Below, piece by piece: positions 5,850 through 9,650 of a stretch of DNA of 9,650 bases. The notes below the pieces were generated by a model. The model was not told the origin of the DNA and did not search any database. It saw nothing but the letters and a program-made list of their open reading frames with translations. Source of the DNA: JBEVOS01 sp964564595. Lineage in GTDB: Bacteria > Pseudomonadota > Alphaproteobacteria > Caulobacterales > Aquidulcibacteraceae. Position 1 is the first letter of the stretch, and each line of letters starts with the position of its first letter. The stretch lies in assembly GCA_964564595.1 (NCBI GenBank), contig CAZMCA010000128.1, forward strand, positions 1 through 9,650. The letters are read 5' to 3'. Position numbers and translations under genes: made by a program.

Positions 5850-6601
5850 GGCGCGGCGCTCCGCGCCCTGCGCGCCTGCGCGGCGCGCGTCCGGCGCCGG
5901 TAGATGTCCGCGCGCATGCTCGCAAGCGTGAGCGCCACGAACGCCGCTGCGTACGCGCCCGCCATCGTGAAAAGCGGCCCGATCATGCTGGGGTGAATGC
6001 TCGATCCGCCTTCGCGCAAAATGCTGGCGGGCTGATGCAGCGTGGACCACCACTCCACCGAATAATGCACGATCGGCAGGTTGATCGCGCCCGCGAGCGC
6101 GAGCACCGCGCCAAGCCGCGCGCCGCGCTCATCCTCATCGGTCGCCGCGCGCAGCGCGACGTAACCGATGAACGTCAAGAACAGCACAAGCATCGAGGTG
6201 AGCCGCGCATCCCACTCCCACCACGCGCCCCAGGTTGGCCGGCCCCAGAGCGACCCCGTCGCTAAACACAAACCCGCATAGGCTGCGCCAATCGGCGCCA
6301 TCGCGCGCGCGGCGACGTCCGCCAGCACATGGCGCCACACGAGATACGTGAAGCTCGCGCCCGCCAGCGCCGCGTAGATGCCCATCGACCACCAGGCCGC
6401 GGGCACGTGGATGTACATGATCCGCACGCTCTCGCCCTGCTGATAGTCGGGCGGCGAATAATGCAGGCCCCACGGCAGGCCGATCACGAACAGCAACAGC
6501 GCAATCGCGCCCGCGGCCGGCAGCGCCCAGGCGCTCGCGGCCATGAATTGCTGCGGGTTCGCGAGGCCCGAGACCTTGGTGGTGGTCTTCGCCGTGGTCA
6601 T
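5846..6601 (-). CDS. ccmC: Heme ABC transporter permease / heme-handling protein CcmC
   Basis: A 251-residue inner-membrane protein with six predicted helices that presents heme to the chaperone CcmE at the periplasmic face. The tryptophan-rich heme motif is WGRPTWGAWWEWDARLTS (119-136). Candidate axial histidines are H65 (MYIHVPAAWW) and H179 (LPIVHYSVEWW), with H189 next to the conserved LHQPASI. The N-terminus (about 1-20) is hydrophilic and the C-terminus is Arg/Ala-rich. ATG 6601 has GGAG about 5 nt upstream. A 49-nt gap separates it from ccmB, the only junction in the operon without overlap. Confidence 0.96.
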   Translation of the reverse strand: MTTAKTTTKVSGLANPQQFMAASAWALPAAGAIALLLFVIGLPWGLHYSPPDYQQGESVRIMYIHVPAAWWSMGIYAALAGASFTYLVWRHVLADVAARAMAPIGAAYAGLCLATGSLWGRPTWGAWWEWDARLTSMLVLFLTFIGYVALRAATDEDERGARLGAVLALAGAINLPIVHYSVEWWSTLHQPASILREGGSSIHPSMIGPLFTMAGAYAAAFVALTLASMRADIYRRRTRAAQARRARSAAP

Positions 6602-6650
6602 CGCCGCTCCGTGGCGCCGTGCGTGCGCAAGTTCAATGCGGTCAATTCAA

Positions 6651-7292
6651 CTACTCCACCTGTGCGCGCAGCGCCGCAGCCGCCGCCAGCGGCCCCAGCG
6701 CGCACGCCGCCGCCGCGCACGCGGCCAGCATCAAGAACGCCGGCCCAAACGCGCCGCCATCGGCTGCGCCAAACAGCACCGGCGGCGCAAAGAACGGCAG
6801 CGCAAGGAGCGCAATCAAAACCCCCGCGCGCTTAACGCCCGCCGTCACCGCCGCCGCCGCCAGCCCCGCGCCGATGAACGCCGCGTTCGCCAGCAACAAT
6901 CCCGCGACGATCCCCGGGATCGCGCTGGGAGAAGCGCCCAGCATCACCACCGCCGGCGCGCCCGCGAGCGCCAGCGGCAGCCCAACCACGATCCACAACG
7001 CCGCGCCCTTCGCCGCCGCGATGGCGGTGAGCGAAGCGTCCGCGAGAAAAAGTTGATCGAGCGAGCCATCTTCGAGATCAGCCTGAAACAGCCGCTCCAA
7101 TGTCATCAGCGCCGCCAGCGCCGCCGCGATCCAGATCAAAGGCGCGCCGGCCTGCGCAAGCAGCACGCGCTCTGGCCCCATCGCGAGCGGCACCAGCACC
7201 GTCACGCCCAGGAAGAACCCAAGGGGCGCGGCCGGCCCGGCGCGCCAAGCGAGCGTCAGCTCCCGGCGAAACACGGCGCTGAGCGGGCTCAC
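6651..7292 (-). CDS. ccmB: Heme exporter permease CcmB
   Basis: A 213-residue ABC-type permease with about six hydrophobic segments. It carries the family signature LERLFQADLEDGSLDQL (65-81), a cytosolic coupling region that contacts CcmA, and LPFFAPPVLFG (165-175). CcmAB uses ATP to drive release of holo-CcmE from the CcmCD complex. The start is GTG 7292, overlapping the ccmA TGA (GTGA), with GGAG upstream at a slightly long spacing. A later in-frame ATG would remove the conserved N-terminus (FRRELTLAWR). The sequence is very Ala-rich, as expected for this base composition. Confidence 0.93.
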   Translation of the reverse strand: MSPLSAVFRRELTLAWRAGPAAPLGFFLGVTVLVPLAMGPERVLLAQAGAPLIWIAAALAALMTLERLFQADLEDGSLDQLFLADASLTAIAAAKGAALWIVVGLPLALAGAPAVVMLGASPSAIPGIVAGLLLANAAFIGAGLAAAAVTAGVKRAGVLIALLALPFFAPPVLFGAADGGAFGPAFLMLAACAAAACALGPLAAAAALRAQVE

Positions 7293-7948
7293 GGCGCGCG
7301 CTCCAGTTCGATCGTTTGGCTTGGCGTCTCAGCCAACGGCTCATGCAGCGCCGCGACCACCATGCCCCCGCCCGCGCGATGCTCGCCGATCAGCGCCGCC
7401 ACCAGCGCCTTGCCGCTCGCGTCCAGCGCCGCCGCCGGTTCATCGAGCAGCCACAGCGGGCGCGGCGCCGAAAGCAGCCGCGTCAGCGCCAAGCGCCGCG
7501 CTTGCCCTTGGCTCAGCGCCCGCGCGGGCAAGTCCGCGATGCGCGCGAGCCCCACGCGCGCCAGCGCCGCCTCCGCGGCCGCCGCTGTCCCGCCAAGCAG
7601 GCCCGCCCAATAAAGCGCGTGCGCGCGCACGCTGAGCGAACTCTTCAAACCGTCGCGATGGCCAAGCAGATGAAGCCGCGTTTCCGGCGCTTCGCCGAAC
7701 GCGATTGATCCAGCCTCGGGCCGAAGGAGCCCGGCAATCGCGCGCAGCAGGCTCGTCTTGCCCGCGCCGTTCGGCCCGGTGAGCGCCGCGAACGCCCCGG
7801 GCGCGAGCGTGAAGCTCGCGGGCGCAAACAGNNNNNNNNNNACGCCGCCACGCGCGATCGTAACCGCCTCCACGCGCAGGTTGATACGGAGGTTCTCAGG
7901 CGCGCTCACGCCTTCGAGACGCCGAAAACTGGTCTTGGCCCGGCCCAC
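7289..7948 (-). CDS. ccmA: Cytochrome c biogenesis ATP-binding protein CcmA (interrupted by an N run)
   Basis: ATPase subunit of the CcmAB transporter. Numbered from GTG 7948 (219 codons if the N run is exactly 10 bases): Walker A GPNGAGKTS (58-66), CcmA-type LGHRDGLKSSLSV (95-107), ABC signature LSQGQARRLALTRLL (145-159), Walker B and following PLWLLDEPAAALD (164-176), and a switch His in AALHEPLAET (199-208). The Ns fall just after IARGG, replacing about four residues before LFAPASF; the first is Val because the codon is GTN. The start is uncertain. GTG 7948 shares an AGAAGG Shine-Dalgarno with an out-of-frame ATG at 7950, while GTG 7909 or 7873 would begin nearer to the conserved region. 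Head of the ccmABCDG operon, divergent from the DUF4349 gene. Confidence 0.9.
   Translation of the reverse strand: MGRAKTSFRRLEGVSAPENLRINLRVEAVTIARGGXXXXLFAPASFTLAPGAFAALTGPNGAGKTSLLRAIAGLLRPEAGSIAFGEAPETRLHLLGHRDGLKSSLSVRAHALYWAGLLGGTAAAAEAALARVGLARIADLPARALSQGQARRLALTRLLSAPRPLWLLDEPAAALDASGKALVAALIGEHRAGGGMVVAALHEPLAETPSQTIELERAP
7832..7841. other. Assembly gap (10 N) inside ccmA
   Basis: Ten unknown bases. If the length is exact, the ccmA frame is kept. A round run of 10 is often a placeholder, so the true length may differ and the apparent frame continuity is not proof. Confidence 0.98.
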
Positions 7949-8010
7949 ATCGCGGCCGCCTTCTACCAGAGCGCGCGCCCGATTGCAGGCGTGCTAAGGT
8001 CGCGCGTCCG

Positions 8011-8015
8011 GGAGG
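8011..8015 (+). promoter_or_regulatory. Ribosome binding site deciding the DUF4349 gene start
   Basis: GGAGG with a 5-nt spacer to ATG 8021. It decides against the in-frame GTG at 7991. A GCTAAGGT element at 7993-8000 partly resembles the Caulobacter -10 consensus, but no matching -35 is visible. Confidence 0.75.
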
Positions 8016-8020
8016 CGTGC

Positions 8021-9004
8021 ATGCGGGTTTTGGCGGGGATCGTGTTGGCTGCGGCGCTCAGCGCGTGCGGCATGGAGCAATCTGCTCAGACCCAGGCGCC
8101 AGCGGTTGATATGGCCGAGGTGGCGAGCGGCGGGGCCGCCCCGCCGATGGAGCCAGCCGCCGCGCCCGTTAGCCGCGCCGCTGGCGAGGCCGAAGAAGCC
8201 GCCCCACAGGACGCCAGCGCCAGTCCAGGCGCCCCGCAGGGCCCGGACGCGCCCGCGCCAGTCTCCTATCTCGCCTACGCCTATTCGCTCGGCCTCGAAC
8301 TCCCGTCCGACCGGGTGATCGGCGTGATGGACTCCCACGCCGCCGCCTGCCGCCAAGCGGGCCCCCGGCTCTGCCAGCTCATTGGCGCCGAGCGCAGCGG
8401 CGATCCCGAAGCCTACATCCGCGGCTCCGTCACGCTGCGCGGCGAGCCGGCCTGGTTGCAGACCTTCATGGCCACCGTCGCGAGCGACACGCAAAACGCC
8501 GGCGGCCAAATCAAATCGCAATCGACCAGCACCGAAGACCTCACCCGCGCGATCATCGATACGGAGGCGACGCTCCGCGCCAAGCGCGCCCTGCGCGACC
8601 GCCTCCAGCGCCTCTTGGAGAGCCGCCCCGGGCGGCTTGCTGATCTTCTGGAGGTCGAGCGCGAGCTGGCGCGCGTGCAGGCCGAGATCGACTCAACGGA
8701 AAGCAACCTCGCCGCGATGCGCACGCGCGTCTCCATGTCGATGCTGACGATCGGCTACGAAAGCTCGGCGCGCTCGATCCGCAGCGACACGTTCGAGCCG
8801 CTCGGGCGTGCGCTCGCGGGCTTCCTTGGCGCGATCGTTCAGGGCGTGGCCGCGATCATCATGCTGATCGCGATCCTGATCCCGTGGGCGGTGCTCGCGG
8901 CGGGCATCGCGTGGGTGCTGCTCTGGGTGCGCCGCCGGCGCGGCGGGCGCCTGCTTCCGCGCCGCGGCAAGGCCGAAGAGCATCCGCCGGCGGCAAATTC
9001 GTAG
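8021..9004 (+). CDS. DUF4349 domain-containing lipoprotein
   Basis: A 327-residue envelope protein of unknown function. A type II signal peptide ends in the lipobox LSAC with lipidated Cys16. A disordered Ala/Pro/Glu-rich linker spans about 20-80. The DUF4349 region covers about 85-248: a pair of cysteines (C110, C118), a mixed segment VTLRGEPAWLQTF (137-149), then a long predicted coiled coil (about 171-234) including LADLLEVERELARVQAEIDS (206-225) and a return strand VSMSMLTIGYE (237-247). A strongly hydrophobic segment (about 266-303) is followed by RRRRGGR, so the C-terminus should be cytoplasmic. The protein thus has a lipid anchor and a transmembrane anchor. Domain assignment rests on remembered architecture. 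It lies between ccmA (divergent) and acnA, with no known functional link. Confidence 0.82.
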   Translation: MRVLAGIVLAAALSACGMEQSAQTQAPAVDMAEVASGGAAPPMEPAAAPVSRAAGEAEEAAPQDASASPGAPQGPDAPAPVSYLAYAYSLGLELPSDRVIGVMDSHAAACRQAGPRLCQLIGAERSGDPEAYIRGSVTLRGEPAWLQTFMATVASDTQNAGGQIKSQSTSTEDLTRAIIDTEATLRAKRALRDRLQRLLESRPGRLADLLEVERELARVQAEIDSTESNLAAMRTRVSMSMLTIGYESSARSIRSDTFEPLGRALAGFLGAIVQGVAAIIMLIAILIPWAVLAAGIAWVLLWVRRRRGGRLLPRRGKAEEHPPAANS

Positions 9005-9015
9005 ACCTTTGAGCT

Positions 9016-9049
9016 GCGAACCGTTCGCAAAATTGCGAACGCCGCGAAC
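9016..9049. promoter_or_regulatory. Candidate operator: four GCGAAC/GTTCGC hexamers upstream of acnA
   Basis: GCGAAC at 9016-9021, GTTCGC at 9023-9028, GCGAAC at 9035-9040 and GCGAAC at 9044-9049. The middle two form the 20-bp palindrome CGTTCGCAAAATTGCGAACG (9022-9041), with 9-bp perfect arms and an AA centre. The first two form a second palindrome, GCGAAC-C-GTTCGC. The right half of the long palindrome contains the proposed -35 box, so a bound protein would block polymerase. The regulator is not identifiable from sequence. Confidence 0.6.
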
Positions 9050-9060
9050 AGTGCTACATA
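9033..9060 (+). promoter_or_regulatory. Probable acnA promoter
   Basis: TTGCGAA (9033-9039) and GCTACATA (9053-9060) are separated by 13 nt. The downstream element matches the Caulobacter housekeeping -10 consensus GCTANAWC at seven of eight positions, and the upstream one is a partial match to TTGACGS. In E. coli terms this is TTGCGA, 16 nt, TACATA. Transcription would start near 9067, giving a leader of about 80 nt. Confidence 0.5.
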
Positions 9061-9075
9061 CGCCTCAGCCGCGCG

Positions 9076-9120
9076 CCGGTTCGAATCCGGATGGGGCGCT
9101 CCCCAACGCGCTTGCGCCCC
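9076..9120 (+). other. Structured acnA leader with a T-arm-like hairpin and a GC-rich hairpin
   Basis: CCGG-TTCGAAT-CCGG (9076-9090) forms a 4-bp stem with a 7-nt loop identical to a tRNA T-loop. GGGGCGC (9093-9099) pairs with GCGCCCC (9114-9120), and an alternative short hairpin GGGG-CGCT-CCCC (9093-9104) competes with it. No cloverleaf can be built around the T-arm. The elements sit between the predicted start of transcription and the acnA ATG. Whether they regulate anything is unknown. Confidence 0.4.
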
Positions 9121-9148
9121 TACACCCTCTATCTTGGGATGCGCGCTC

Positions 9149-9650
9149 ATGCCTTCGCTTGACTCGTTTAAGTGCCGCCGGACGCTCCGCGTCGGCGACA
9201 CGGACTATGCCTATTACGATCTGAAAGTCGCTTCGCAGAACGGCCTCGGCGATATCTCCGCCCTGCCCGTCTCGCTCAAAGTGCTGCTCGAAAACCTGCT
9301 GCGCACCGAAGACGGCGTCGCCGTGAAGCGCGCCGACATCGAGGCGATGGCGAAGTGGCTCGTGAATCGCGGCAAGGACGAGGTCGAGATCGCGTTCAGC
9401 CCCGCGCGCGTGCTGATGCAGGACTTCACCGGCGTTCCAGCCGTCGTCGATCTCGCGGCGATGCGCGATGCGGCAGCGGCCCTCGGCGCCGATCCCGAGA
9501 AGGTCAATCCGCTCGTGCCGGTCGATCTCGTGATCGATCACTCGGTCATGGTCGACAATTTCGGCAAGGCGGATTCGTTCGCGAAGAACGTCGCGCTCGA
9601 ATATGAGCGCAACGCCGAGCGCTACACGTTCCTCCGCTGGGGCCAGTTCG
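9149..9650 (+). CDS. acnA: Aconitate hydratase A, 5' part only
   Basis: The first 167 residues of AcnA-type aconitase, the 4Fe-4S enzyme that interconverts citrate and isocitrate in the TCA cycle. The peptide follows the family closely: YYDLKVASQNGLGDISALPV, SLKVLLENLLRTEDG, EIAFSPARVLMQDFTGVPAV, VVDLAAMRDAAAALGADP, NPLVPVDLVIDHSVMVDNFG and LEYERNAERYTFLRWGQF at the window edge. The cluster-binding cysteines lie downstream, outside the window. ATG 9149 has only a weak upstream GGGA about 9 nt away; no alternative in-frame start fits better. The 144-bp region after the DUF4349 stop holds its likely promoter, operator and leader. No sign of damage in the visible part. Confidence 0.96.
   Translation, partial: MPSLDSFKCRRTLRVGDTDYAYYDLKVASQNGLGDISALPVSLKVLLENLLRTEDGVAVKRADIEAMAKWLVNRGKDEVEIAFSPARVLMQDFTGVPAVVDLAAMRDAAAALGADPEKVNPLVPVDLVIDHSVMVDNFGKADSFAKNVALEYERNAERYTFLRWGQF

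Noticed and set aside
6602..6650. Possible internal promoter or small gene between ccmB and ccmC
   Set aside because: Only 49 bp, with no convincing promoter element or ORF; it contains the ccmC Shine-Dalgarno.
9037..9049. LexA (SOS) box from repeated GAAC
   Set aside because: The GAAC copies are separated by 5 nt, not the 7 nt of the alphaproteobacterial GAAC-N7-GAAC site.
9049..9054. CAGTGC, resembling the loop of an iron-responsive element upstream of aconitase
   Set aside because: Flanking bases do not form the required stem, and the site lies upstream of the predicted transcription start.
9010..9104. Complete tRNA gene suggested by the GGTTCGAATCC T-arm
   Set aside because: No acceptor stem partner, D-arm or anticodon arm can be found at the required distances.

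Overview
The window looks like a high-GC alphaproteobacterial chromosome, most likely Caulobacterales-like (Caulobacteraceae/Hyphomonadaceae). The reasons are its base composition, the mtaB-ftsY-yciB and ccmABCDG blocks next to acnA, and promoter-like elements resembling the Caulobacter housekeeping consensus (TTGACGS / GCTANAWC). The genus is inference. No mobile element, CRISPR array or complete RNA gene is visible. One run of 10 N (7832-7841) lies inside ccmA.

Layout. 1-131: 3' end of rplS (ribosomal protein L19), whose stop overlaps the stop of a convergent FkbM-family methyltransferase (128-940, minus). 941-1057: divergent intergenic region with a 9-bp direct repeat. 1058-3991 (plus): mtaB (tRNA methylthiotransferase), ftsY (SRP receptor; 4-bp overlap with mtaB) and yciB/ispZ (septation protein A family). 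3988-4497 (minus): Nudix hydrolase, again with overlapping convergent stops. 4498-4627: divergent intergenic region with two inverted repeats. 4628-5164 (plus): MarR-type regulator with a very charged tail. 5173-7948 (minus): cytochrome c maturation operon in the order ccmA, ccmB, ccmC, ccmD, ccmG, with start/stop overlaps at three of its four junctions. 8021-9004 (plus): DUF4349 lipoprotein. 9005-9148: a promoter region rich in symmetric elements. 9149-9650: 5' part of acnA (aconitase).

How the genes relate. Most are housekeeping. CcmA/B with CcmC/D move and present heme to the periplasmic maturation pathway, and CcmG supplies reductant for apocytochrome c. FtsY docks signal-recognition-particle/ribosome complexes at the inner membrane; YciB is an inner-membrane protein linked to envelope integrity. 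MtaB modifies tRNA and acnA feeds the TCA cycle. The Nudix/MarR pair, the FkbM gene and the DUF4349 gene look like lineage-specific insertions among these conserved blocks.

I found no convincing undescribed multi-gene system. The strongest unexplained signal is the cluster of four GCGAAC/GTTCGC hexamers upstream of acnA. It includes a 20-bp near-perfect palindrome overlapping the likely -35 box and looks like a real operator.
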